Origin: Strix aluco
Lineage: Eukaryota; Chordata; Aves; Strigiformes; Strigidae
Direction: 5' to 3'
DNA length: 64,000 nucleotides
Assembly (NCBI RefSeq): GCF_031877795.1
Contig: NC_133971.1
Location: forward strand, 64,974,463-65,038,462
Shown in pieces: positions 1 through 12,300 of the stretch. Both the position numbers and the translations under genes were made by a program. Numbering within the stretch: position 1 is the first letter of the stretch; the number at the start of each line of letters is the position of its first letter. The notes below the pieces were generated by a model, which ran no database searches, was not told the origin of the DNA, and saw only the letters and a list, made by a program, of their open reading frames with translations.

Positions 1-1057
1 TTATTAAATTAAACATTTCAAATGTTGCTAACTGTATTCAGAGATGCTGTGCTGAGAGATGTAGAAAGATATCATGATCCTTATGTCCAATTTTTAATAC
101 AGTATTAGTGATTATTACAAAACAAATATTGTTAGCTTTCAACAGAAATATAACTAAAGGATACACTTGCATAACTAGTTGTTATTGGCACTTGAAGAAG
201 TATCTTAAACTGTATTGCATTATCTTGACAGGCTGTGATTTGTAAATTGAGTCTCTGGACTGATAATAAAAAAATCTTAGTTAAATGTTTTATTTTCTTA
301 CAACAAATGCGTGACAGAAGGTTGGAACAGATTTGTTAAATCTCAGTTTCCTAAAAAATCTCCCTTGCAATCTAAGTCTCCTGGGATACACTTTTGTACT
401 GCATCAGTGACAGGTCTGTTTGATTTTTAAGGGCACATGACCATAGTCTGGAGCTACAGAACAACTGGGGAAAATTATGTTCTTGAATGATTGCTCTCCA
501 GATATGTGGGCTCTGCCAAGATGCATCAGCTTTCCTTGCTGCTGTGATTTAAATCACGCAACCTGAGTTAGGCCTGACCCTGAAGAACATGAAGAAGTCT
601 GAGCTTTTGTATTTCCTCTAGAGCAACAAGCCTTTCACACAGGAGGGATTCTGTCTTGTAACTGAGTATTTTCAAAGAATGCTGGACTTCACATGCATGG
701 CATGCACTTGACATATAGTCATATAGATAGAGAATAACAGACAGGCTGATCAGTGATCTGTCGTCTTAAAAATGTATGTGCATTTTGGAGCTTTTTTAAT
801 TGGAATTATAATGAGGAGAGTACTCTGAAAACGTAGGGACCATGGACTAGGGAAATAAATGATACGAACATCATCTTATTTATTTTAAAATATGTTAGAT
901 TAATAAGTAGTCCATTAACAAAGTGAACTTAAAAGGAGACAGAAAATACACAAGTATGTCTTGGGTGTGTGTACTGGTAAGCAGGAGAGAAAGATGATGT
1001 GATGGTACTTTTCCCTTCCTGATTTCTTGTTACTGCATTGCCTGTATTTCTTTGCAG
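1..1057 (+). other. ADAMTS19 intron, 3' portion
   Basis: AT-rich intronic sequence ending in a normal pyrimidine tract and acceptor (ttctttgcag at 1048-1057). I see no further exon, RNA gene or recognisable repeat in it. Confidence 0.7.
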
Positions 1058-1262
1058 ATGGATGATGACAGAATGGACTCCATGTTCAAGGACATGCGGA
1101 AAAGGGACCCAGAACAGACAAGTAGCCTGCACACAGCAGCTCAGAAATGGGACCCTGATCAGAGCTAGGGAGAGAGACTGCCTTGGGCCAAAGCCTGCTT
1201 CTGCACAGCGCTGTGAAGGCCAGGACTGCATGACTGTGTGGGAGGCGGGAGTCTGGTCTGAG
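1058..1262 (+). CDS. ADAMTS19: ADAMTS19 coding exon: TSP1 repeat and start of the next
   Basis: The exon follows a tttgcag acceptor and opens with the last base of a split codon, then W-M-M-T-E-W-T-P-C-S-R-T-C-G. This is the W-x-x-C-S-x-T-C-G core of a thrombospondin type-1 repeat. It continues through a cysteine-rich segment with an N-G-T sequon (possible N-glycosylation) to C-E-G-Q-D-C, and ends with W-E-A-G-V-W-S-E, the tryptophan part of the following repeat. The CSRTCG motif fits the C-x-x-(S/T)-C-G consensus for O-fucosylation by POFUT2. The exon ends in phase 0 at GAG, exactly before the Cys codon that opens the next exon. The donor (gtcctg) is a bare GT with little other consensus. 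Without splicing, the frame runs on to a stop at 1425-1427. Confidence 0.92.
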
Positions 1263-3159
1263 GTCCTGCATTTATTTATACAAATAGTTCATAGTGATTA
1301 TTTATGCCTATTTTCTGGGAATATGATTTCTTCAGTGGCAAGTGGCACAGCTCAGCCCAATGATTTTCATGGTCCTCATGCAACGATTTGGCAAAGGGAC
1401 CAGGGACTAGGAAAACCAGCCATGTAGAATTACTACATTTTACCTAGTTAATGAGCTGGAATAATGGCCAGTTTTCAAGCACGTATAATCAAGTATATCG
1501 TGACTGTAGTAGTAGGTAACTAGGAGTAAATGGAATTATGGCCATCACTTATCAGCTACCAGACCTTGGGCTCAGAGTGGGATCATCTCTGAAACACTTT
1601 TGTACCAAGGGATGTTGATCAGTAGATAGTTGCTGCCATTCTGCTTCAGAGAGGCTATGAGGGGGCTGCTTGTAAAGAAGAACATTTTCTTCCCTTCCTA
1701 TCTCTTCTCACCTCTTTTTCCAAGAACAGCACAAGCAGTGTGCAAAGGAGCTTGTAAATAACATGATTTTGCATACGTTGCATCCTGAAGCATTGCTGTA
1801 AAATGTAACTGTTATTCAGAAAGCTCTATTTAAGATCTTTTAATGTGCATGTCCATTTGGCTTTCTTCTTCTTCTAAAAAGCTATACTACTTCTAAGAAT
1901 AATTGACAGTGGAGGAAGAAGAGTGTTGTTATCACTGCCATCTGGACAAGCTGAAGGGGTTATTTGGTGCTTCTCATTCCACTGGAAGAGCAAAGGCAAT
2001 TCAGATTGCCTCCCATACCAGAAGCTGTGCTATGGGTCCCTCTGGGTTCAAAATACAAATAGCAGCTTCTGAATGTGGATGCAGTCCCTTCTTTGGGCTC
2101 CTCTGCTCAGCAACACCCCTTGATCCCCAAGTAAGGAAGAGCTAAGACATAGGGAATGTTTTCAAAGATAAAAAGCAGATGCTAAGGTAGAGATAAGAGA
2201 AGTAAATAGCAGCAGTTCCTGGTTTGGTACACAGAGGTTTACAATGCAAGAGCTGGTTGTGAGAAGATTATTCACTTACAGAGGTGTGAGATTAGTTGAT
2301 TGGTTTGTTTTACTTGAGAGAGGAGAAATAATTGAGCATGTTTTTGTTGGAAGCAATAAATATATTTTGAAGAGTGAGGTGTTTTCTGTGGCCATTCCTA
2401 CTATCACCATTATATTGGAAGCTAGCCATTAGTGCTTCCTGCAGTTATAACCAGCTTGGCAAAGGAGAATTTTGATCTGCAAGCAGTGGGATGATCAAAA
2501 GCAGTGATAATGTTTTGAGAAGGAAATGGCATAATTTTTGGCAGTGTAAGTGGGAATGGTGGAAAAAAACATAGATTAAGACCTTCTGTGCAACTTGAAG
2601 AGAGTTTTCACATGCTGTATATGCAGTGACTTTGAATTTTCAAATTCAGTCTGGATACTTGCATAGTTTAGAATATTTACTTTTTCATTTTAACTTTTTT
2701 CCCTCCCAGAAAAGGTCTATTAGACACTAGCTGACATTTTCTGAAGTTGCTTCATATCTTATTCTTATGAACATTATTTAGATTTTCTTTCATTATATTT
2801 CCTTCCATTCATAGAACAGAGATTGCCTAATATTTTCAGTATAACATTTTGCTTTCACTTCATAATAACTTTTCAGATGTTTCTTATCCAAAAGCCTAGT
2901 TTTCCCTTAAGCAAATAATTTTTGATGTAATTATATATTTTTAGCTGAAAATGAAAAAATTATCATTCTGCCCCGTAAGGAATTTTTGTTCATTTGTTAG
3001 TTTTTAACAAATCCAGTGTCTATGCAATTGAAGATTGGAAGTCAAGCAGTCACTGAAGTATTGAAATATTTATGTTATCCTGTCAGAGGTCATTAAAAGC
3101 AGATAAAATGGGGTAACTGGCAACTTTTGTAGAACCTGAAAAACATCTTTTTCCAACAG
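1263..3159 (+). other. ADAMTS19 intron (about 1.9 kb)
   Basis: AT-rich intron with a weak donor (gtcctg) and a standard acceptor (ttccaacag). The short ORFs at 1903-2145 and 2244-2432 show no recognisable domain and I regard them as chance. No repeat family was recognised. Confidence 0.65.
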
Positions 3160-3312
3160 TGCTCTGTAAAATGTGGTAAAGGAGTACGGCATCGGACTGT
3201 GAGGTGTACCAATCCCCGCAAGAAATGTGTTTTGTCCACAAGACCTAAAGAAGCAGAGGACTGTGAGGACTATTCCAAATGCTACGTCTGGAGAATGGGA
3301 GACTGGTCTAAG
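3160..3312 (+). CDS. ADAMTS19: ADAMTS19 coding exon: TSP1 repeat
   Basis: A 51-codon exon, phase 0 at both ends, between acceptor ttccaacag and donor AAG|gtgagg. It starts C-S-V-K-C-G-K-G and ends [10 protein letters not shown]. It supplies the cysteine body of one TSP1 repeat and the tryptophan strand of the next. Intron boundaries fall between the W-S-x and C-S motifs, so each of these exons carries a half-repeat offset. This repeat has Lys where the O-fucosylation motif needs Ser or Thr (CSVKCG), unlike the repeats on either side. The basic N-P-R-K-K-C stretch is in the middle. No frameshift or stop is present. Confidence 0.94.
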
Positions 3313-6300
3313 GTGAGGCATCCTTGATACTAGTGCCCCACAGCGTAATACATTTTGCAAGCTGAGTTGTTTGTAAGAATTACTTTTATCAGAAGTGTGG
3401 GAGTCTCCCAGCTGAGGAAACAATGAGGCTAAAAAAAAAAAGACAACCCAAAACATGTAGTCACACTGAGACCACAGTATAAATAAAAATCAGAAATATG
3501 AAGGAAGTGTGAGATGAATATTCAATACGATGCAAATTTATATTTACATGATGCAAATTATATTTATATGGTGCAAATATAAATTTACTGTTGTCAGTAG
3601 GCAGGCAAACAAATCCGGAAACTGCAACTCACTCTAACCTCCCAGTTTTCATCACTTCATTAATTTGTGTTTGCACATTTTATTTGTATTTCAAATAAGT
3701 GACACCTTCCGGCCTTATAAGGAATCACCTTTAGCCTATTAAATTTCCACATATCTAATATCTAGGAAGCATCTATTGCTGTCTGTTCTGAACACCTGAT
3801 GTAGCTGTCAATACATGATTACTTGGCACATGGGCTTTGATTTCAGTGAGGTATATAAGCATAGGCCAAACTGTAACAGAAAATATTGGTTATATCTGTA
3901 ATTGAGTGTGTTATTGAACTGGGACCTTGAAGATCTGATACAGTTTTGAATATCCAAAACGTGCTGAAATACGGAAATTGAACCTTGTCAAGGTTTTCTC
4001 TTGCCATATCACAGACCACACTTTAGCAGAGAAGTTGTAAATTTTTTTTTTTCCTTGCTTCTCTTCACAACTTTGAACACCACAGTTTTACTTTCAGTGC
4101 CTAACATTATTGCAGCATTTTTTAACTTGCTTGTATGGAGAAGTATTTAATGTATTTTTAGTTGTCTTTCATGTGATATAACAGCTGGAAACAAGGACTA
4201 AAGCCAGCAGTGTATGACTAGCCAGCCTTCCAAGAAATAGCTGCAAGTACTCTGTGGGCAACTAGTGTTTCACAGAATTCTGCTTGGGAGCTCCCATTTT
4301 ATGATGACGGGGTACAAACTGTCACTATCACATTACTATTTATTCCATTTTCTTTACATTTAAAGGATAAAGGATGGTGTCACATGATTTTTTTTTTTAT
4401 ATTGGTGATAATTTAAAGTATTTGGAAATATTCTGGAACAGCCTCACAAAAACTAGAATATAACTCTCCTACCTTAGTTACTTCAAAATGACAAATAACC
4501 ATTAATTTTTGAAACCACAGAAGCACCTAACATTCAGTAACAGGGTTACTTTTACAAGAAGATGTGTTCGACAATAAAATTTAGTATTTGTATTTCTACA
4601 CCACAGAACTGCACCTGCATCATTTAGCACTAACACCAGCAGGGAGTAGACTATGGAGAAATGACCATCTGCTTTCTTAATTGAAGCAGTCATTCAAATC
4701 AGGGTTGCTGAGGCTATGTCGAGATGCTCAGACACTTACACTGTGTTCCCAGTGCCCTCCGGAGAAAAGAAGAGCTTTATTCTCTAATTCAGTACTTTTC
4801 ACAAACATCTTTATCATAGATAAATATACAAGAACTTGCTTCTTCCTGTTTAAAATTTACTGACATCTTGTATGTTCTGCTTTCCTCCTACAGTCAAAGC
4901 TGTAAAACTGTCACCTAATTGTACTTTAAACTTCAAAATTAGGAGATGAGGAAATATTTCATACAGGATTGACAAAATCTTTTGAACAGTTAACATAGCT
5001 GCACAAGTCATAGTCAGGCTGTGAGATTTTCCAAGATTTATACCAAAAAATAGATACTTTAATTTCTCTACAGAGACATGAGTTCAATTTAAAGTATACT
5101 TGGATTTCCTTTTTTTTTTCCCTGTTGCTATTCTGTTCCATTGCTAGAGTACATAGCAACATGAAGTCATGGCATACATGTTAATATGTCTGCAATGGAG
5201 GAAAAAAATAGAAGACTCAGATAAATGTTAATCTTTGCTCACTGTTTGTTTCTAATTCAGAGGTTCAGTTCAGCCTTCTGTGTTCACTGTTTTTACTCTT
5301 CAGGATTGTTCTTGACATTGACAGAAGGCTGTTCCTTTGAGCAGAGCCAAGTTCCCCCAAGCCAATGCCAAGACTTGGCTTGAAAAATTTAAATGACGCT
5401 TCTCACACATTGAAACAAGAGGCTTAATGTGATCCTTATTGGCTTTGCTGCTCCCCTTGAACTCCAAGGCGTAATTTTAAATGAAGCTTAAATTGCACTA
5501 TTACTGAAAAGATTACATTATTAATAATCATAGTAGTGCTGTAATGGAGTTAATTTGTTTCAGAGGTACAGTCACATAGATCAAATAATTCTTCTGCTTA
5601 ATGTTTTAACAGTACCAAGATCAAAGAAAATTTGACCAAAATTGCAAGCTCCAGTAGGACAATAAACACATCAATTCTTCTAAAACTCTGACTTAATTTA
5701 AAAGTATGGTGTATAACCTGGCTTCTATGCAGCATTAAACTCCATAATAGCTCTTAAGTCATCAAGGTGGGTCAATACGCTAAACATTGCTGTTCTTAAC
5801 ACCCATCGGGTTCTGTGCCTGCCCTCATGAGGAAAATTAGTATGATGAGAAATTAAAGAATAAAGGCTCAAACTGAGCTTTTGGAGCCAGCACCTGCCAA
5901 CATTACCAATTATACTGTCTTTTCCCTGTGAATGCTGTCCTTGAAATACCATACTTAACAATGTAAAAGTTACCTTCAGATGAGGAAAGCTCATAGCTGG
6001 TAGCTACTATAGTGCCACTTAGTGCAAGGTGTAAGCTTAGCCTTATTAGCAGCAGTGTCCTTTACTAAGCTGCCCATTGCTACCCATTTCAAGGCTATAT
6101 GAGGACAGGGTCATGCTTAGAGGAACTCATCCAAGTAGGCAGGGGAGAGGTAAAATGAAATGCATATGAACTGTGTTCACGTATCTACCTGGCTTACCAG
6201 AGTTCACATCACTGTAGAAGTCATTTTCCAAAAGAGACTTCAGTGTCAATAGCATAGGGTGCTTGAAAGGCAGGCCTAAGCTACTTTATGTAGGAAGCTG

Positions 6301-9300
6301 TGGTTTGGGGTTTTTTTGCTATTATCTGGAATCTTCAGAACACTGGTGGAATAAATGTAGCATGAGAGGCAGGATGAATTTTGGGAGGGAGAGTGGGTTT
6401 TGAAAATAAAGCTTAAATAAGATATTATACCAGAAATTTTTGGAGAGATTCAGCAGGGGATAATAGGATCAAAACACTGGACAATGGAGTAGAATTTAGG
6501 AGCAGCCTTTTGTAAGATGAAGAAATATAATGTGTGTATGAGAGACGCAAGAAAGATAGTATGGTATAACTTCTAAAAAGACATTTATCTTTGGAAGCTG
6601 GAAAGAGGATGCATTCAACAGAAACTAAAGAAGCAGTAGCAGCAGAATTTCTAAACAGTTAGACCAGAGATGCAGAGGAGTCAAATCTGAGGTAATGGTC
6701 TCAATTTTTGGGATGGAGTTCACTTTGTAGCCTGAAGAAGCAAAAATGGGGAACAAAGGTTAATCTGCAAATTTTTTTCCAGTGAGTCTGAAAGGAAATC
6801 TGAAGCATCTGCTTGGTTTTCACACCAGTGAGTCCCAAAATTCATTACCTATTCCAAATTATTTATTTAAGATAGTATACGCAGTGCCCTCTAGAAAGTG
6901 TGTGTGTGTATCAGAGCAGGAAGTCAAGCTGTTGGGGGGACACAGAGTGAACCCAACAGGTCACAGAGAGATCTCTCGATTGGTTGATACAAAAAGCAGT
7001 GATAAGGATTGCTTCTTTTCTGTCCCAATCAAAGAACATGTGAAAAAGGAGAGAGGGGAAAAACCCAAATTCTATTTTTGCCAACTATTTGACAGCATGG
7101 GACATTCAACCTTTAGACTGTGTTCTTAAACATTAAGCAACCCTTACATTTCCATAGCAAATAGACTCAGCTGATTTAATCTCCTTCAATTAAAAAATAG
7201 AATTTGGGTAATATTAATATTACAGTTTTATTGACAAGGTAATTAGCCTTGGTTTTATTCTTTGGATCCCCATCCAAAACTGTTAGCTCTTTTAGATTTT
7301 GGGAATGGAACAGTGCTGCCCATGAGTCAAAATATGACACTATTAATAGATTTATGGACAAAGAAATTATGTGACTTTTATGAAATAATAGAATGCAAAA
7401 TAATACTGGGATCACGTTAATAACTTTTATATTGACTTAACTATACAGTTAGTTTCCAGTAAATGAGGTATGTCTTTGTTTCAGAAATGAAGTATGAGCA
7501 AATCATATGGAAGATATCAATATAATGAAATGAGAGTGGGGAGTTTTTTGTACATTTCTAACCAATCTTGTAACACTAACTTCATTTGTTTCAGATGGTT
7601 TTTTTTTTGATAGATCAATGTACTGTAGTATTTTTCCTGGAATAAATGTAATGTCATGCTAGTTTCTAGAAAAACAGAACAAGACCACCCATGGGCAAAA
7701 GCACTGATAAGACTGAAAAACATCTTAAAAGTAAACATTACCCATTTTGCACAAACATAAAATCACACAGAAATGGGAAATTCTGGTATCTGTATCACAC
7801 TTAGATCTACTGGGACATCTTTGCTGGTTTTCTGCTACAAGCCTCTTTAGGGTAAACAAAGTTTTTGGGAATGCCAAACTGGAATCAAAAGGTAACTATG
7901 GGTACATGTTGTGTTGTCTCTTGAACTGCATTATCTGTAAGTGGGGTTATATTAGAAAAAAATTAAGTTGAGGTACATCAACTTAAGTTCCCATCATGAT
8001 TGAGCCTTGCTAGGTCCCATAGGAAAATAAAGCAAGAACAAAAGAAGAACAAAAGGAGCTTACAGTTCCTGCTGAAAGATGCTTGCAGTCTTATCTGACA
8101 AGTGACATGGTAAGGGGAGAACTATATAATCAGATAGATAATGAAAAGGGAAAGAAAGTAAAAAACATTTTAAATCCACCTAATAACAGCTACTTTTTTT
8201 TCCTGTGTGTCATAGGAGAGGGTCTTGGGCAGAAGGTACAGCCTTTATACATTTGTTTTGAATGTTTCTTAAAGAAGTAAACAAGTGGATGCCCATAATG
8301 ACCTTCTAATGGAGCACAAAAGATGGTGTAATGCAAAAAGAAGGTGAACAGATGAAAAAAAACCAACTTTCATAGCTAGAAGAGGATGCCTGGAAGATGG
8401 CAGCATGTAGCAGAGGCAAATACAGCCCCATGCCTAAGTGGGTCTGTACAGGCACAGTCTCACTGCATAATGAGATGCATGCTTCAGGGTGCTATCTGAA
8501 AGAATGGTATGGGGAAAGAGGAGATTCAGTAACACAGCAACTGTTGTTGCCTGTCTGACAAAGAAAGGGTAACATCTATGAGTTCAGCGGTTGTATGAAA
8601 TGGCTTTGGATTGTGCTGATTTTAAAGAGTGCTTTTCAGGGAGGCATGCTGAAATGCATGCTAGGGATATAAATCAGTAGTGAAAAAGTTGACTTCTATG
8701 GCACCTTCATAAACTTTAACAGTTAGAGGAAGTCTAGGAAATTACAAAAGAAAAGGAGATCTGAAATATATCTGAACAAGCTGGCTTTTTTTTCACTTCC
8801 TGGTAGTAGAAGTAAAATTATAAAAATGCTGTTAAAATAGATAATTGAGAACTTTATAAATAAATTACATTTTCCTCCATGTATGCTCAGCAATATTTTA
8901 GAACTAAATACTGTTAGTATTAGTATGCAGTCATAGACTTCAAATCTGGGCAGCTTTATAAATTTCCTGGGCATTCCTTCCAGCTATATTTTCTGTGGTT
9001 CTACCTACAGCCTGAAACCATAGCTATAAGTGAAGCAGTCTGGCTGCTATTTGCCTTAACAGTGTTTGGCACTCCTTAAAATTTACAGGTATGGTTGATT
9101 GGATTCTGGCTTACTGGTGTGAAAAAGATGTGTCTATATCAAGGCAGACTTTTATTTCTAGTGAAGCAAAAATTGGTGTGTCAGTTGGCATGAATTTTAA
9201 AAATCTTTTCACTATACAATGCAGCCCATTTTATCTTAAGTTGAATAGACTGTAGGTATCCATGCTGTATACAATTCCTCTTTTGCTGTTCTCTATTGTT

Positions 9301-12300
9301 GACTAACTGTCCGTTTACCTTCTGTAATTAGGATCCATACTGGCAGCTTGTTTAGCTGTTTATTGAATTGCCAGGTTTGTCAATCTGGCATTGCGCAAAA
9401 GAATAGGTGGCTGCGATAGATATTTTAGTGGTATACTGGATGCAGAGATCCAGGTCATCCACTGAGCTTTGTGATCTGACACCTCTTTCCATGCAAATGA
9501 CGGTGTTTGAAGAAATTATTCTTCCTACAGCCTTACTGAAAAGTAACAGTGTGGGTGTTTGGCAGCCTGAAAAGTGTTGATACTGTCTGTTAGCATTAAT
9601 GGCCCTTTTCAGCTGTGATGAACAGAGTTGTAATCTGGAGTCCAGAAACTGCATATATCAGATTTCAAAAATGCTAATTTATAACAATCTTTCTGATATT
9701 TAAAAAATCGTGTTTGACTATACACAATGAGGTAAAAAAATTAAATGTCTAGAATAGTATGAATATTTTTCAAGCATTTTTTAAAATTAAGCTTCAGCTC
9801 CCAAAAATTAAGCTGAAATGTTTTCATGAGAAGTGGATTAGTCAAACAAGATACTGTCAACTGGATAAGTTCTTGGAATGGCTTTTTTTTGGACCAACTA
9901 GGTGAAAGGCTTCTTGATTTTTACAGAGTAATGCAAAGGTATGGCTTCAGGGAGAAAGTTTGGTTAAACTGTTAAGCGTCATGGCATTACTGAATGTCTT
10001 CACAAAGAGAAAATCATACATGTACATTTGTATTGCCACACTGAACTTTGGTACTGGATCTCATTTTAAAAAGGAGATGGGGATTACCTTCAAAGGAAAA
10101 AAAGTTGAATTAGAAACTAGAAAACTATAATTAGAAAAAAAAAAAACACCTTAGCTATAATTATTAGATGTAGAAGTACAAGTAGGATGCCTTTGAATAA
10201 CTGTTAAATGTTTCTACTACAGAGAAGATAGCAGGAACTCACTTGTGCTGAGGCTTGCTCAGTGCTGTCTTTCAACATTTGGATGTTATGATCTCTTGGA
10301 GCAAACAAGGCCAAGCGAAGGAGACAAGCTCACACCTAGCAGGAGATGTATCATGAAGGTACAAAAGCAGTAGTCACAGATCATAGCAGTAGCAGCTTCC
10401 CATCACCTCCTTTGCCACTGCAGCCGTCTTCCAAGCCATTCTAGTGCAGTCTTGATCAGGTCAAATATGAACTCCCAGACTTTTCTGAGAGCCTTATAGT
10501 GCCAGGCCAGACATTACTGCTGCAGGGGACTTACATTTGCACACATATGCATACGAACATAGATTTAAATAAAGGAAAGCATTCTTGGGAATTGCTGAAT
10601 AGAAGCAATGTCCTATATCCATGACTTCACTATGTGCTTTCCCAGAAATGCCTACCAATTTTTGTTGAGGGCTCCTGGGATCTTTGAACAATGAGTCTTC
10701 TGGAAGGCTGATGCATAACTCAGCAGGTAGGTAAATAGTTCTTCACCAGTAAAATCTTTAACACTCTACTACACAACCATTATGATGCAGAAATTTATAG
10801 CCCCACTAGCAGGATGCATATCCCAGAGTACTCTTCTGAATGAGGAAGTGTAGGAACACTGAGCATCCTTTCAGTGTCCTTGTGCTGACACTAATTCTTG
10901 CTCAGTTGGGTTCGCTCTACAAAGATTATTCTCAACAAAACTTTATAAGATAGGGACTACACTGAGCATCAGAATTTCAGTGTCCCGAGGAGCTATGCTG
11001 AATTTACGTGCAAAAAATACCATCACATAACATCACTAGTAAGAAAGGAGCTAATAGAATTAGAAGTAACATTGGATGGCAAAGGGGGGGACAAGACAAA
11101 CAAAAGCAGCAACTTCTGTTTTATCTTCTCAAAATTTCACTTAACGGAAATTAATATATTGTGTATGTACAGCCCATCCTATGTAAGGATCTCTAGTCTC
11201 TTTACAATAACTGACTATAACTGATTGTAAGACTATCTCAGTATACAAACTGGAAAACACTGCAGTTCATCTGACTTTTCATGGCTGGTCTCACAGTTTC
11301 GAGGAGACCACCAGTCCCCTGACATTTTGAACCACATACGTTTTTTATCTTTTCAGCATAGGCTTTTGCTGCATGTTCGTTACTGTAAATTCAGTCTTAA
11401 TGTTCTTTCTTGCTTTTGCTTAGTGATATATATTGGGCAAATCATTTCATCAGTCTGTTCATGATAATGCCTAGATTTTTTCTCTGATAGCTGACAAGTC
11501 ATTCCAAAGCTGTCAGTGTGTGCAGGAAAATTCAATTACTCAGTCAGTGCTGAGACTCAGTCCAGAGGCGTTCTTTTGCCTGGTGTATCTCCATCTCTAA
11601 GATCATCTATCTCTCTTTCCAAATGTTCTCCTCAGCATCTCTGACTGTATCATCTGCCAGCGTGTAACTCATAGCCAGTTCGCTTGGGTTCTGTTAGAAT
11701 TTGTGTAATCCTTCTGCTCTTGTGGGATCTAATTGATTTTTTGCATGTTGGAAAACTTTTTTCTTTCATGCATTTTTTATCCTATCTTTTATGCAGTTAA
11801 TGTAGATAATACTGCTTCAGACGTTCACTCTTGTGATAAACGTGATCTTCTACGACGTCCACGTTTTTTCATAAAAGTATTTACTATTTTTTTATTTTGT
11901 TTTAATCTCTGTGATTCTCACTTCTTACTGTTTTCTAATACCTTATAACTAGTTACAAGCTGAAAGCAATATAATTAATAACTAATTCTTGAAAATTTCT
12001 TTTGAAATAATTGTTTCAAATTAGTCTGTGATTTCTGACTGGCAAGACAGAATCAGAATAGCTACATTATTTATTTACCAGTTTTAAAGAATTACAGGCA
12101 ATATTATGTATTTTTAAATACTGTAAGAAAGATTTACTTTTCAGCTTTATCTGTGCTGTTTCAGGCTGTATTTCATAGATTTATGTTTAATCTCCAGAGT
12201 TCCCTCATCTAATCTTGACACAAATGCTTCCAATAATGTTGACATAAAACAGAGTTCACCCAAAAGTAATGATCATTCTTTGGTAAGTTTATCATAGGAT

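Noticed and set aside
1038..1427. 129-codon ORF as a stand-alone gene
   Set aside because: Its middle is the ADAMTS19 exon 1058-1262; the ends are intron read-through.
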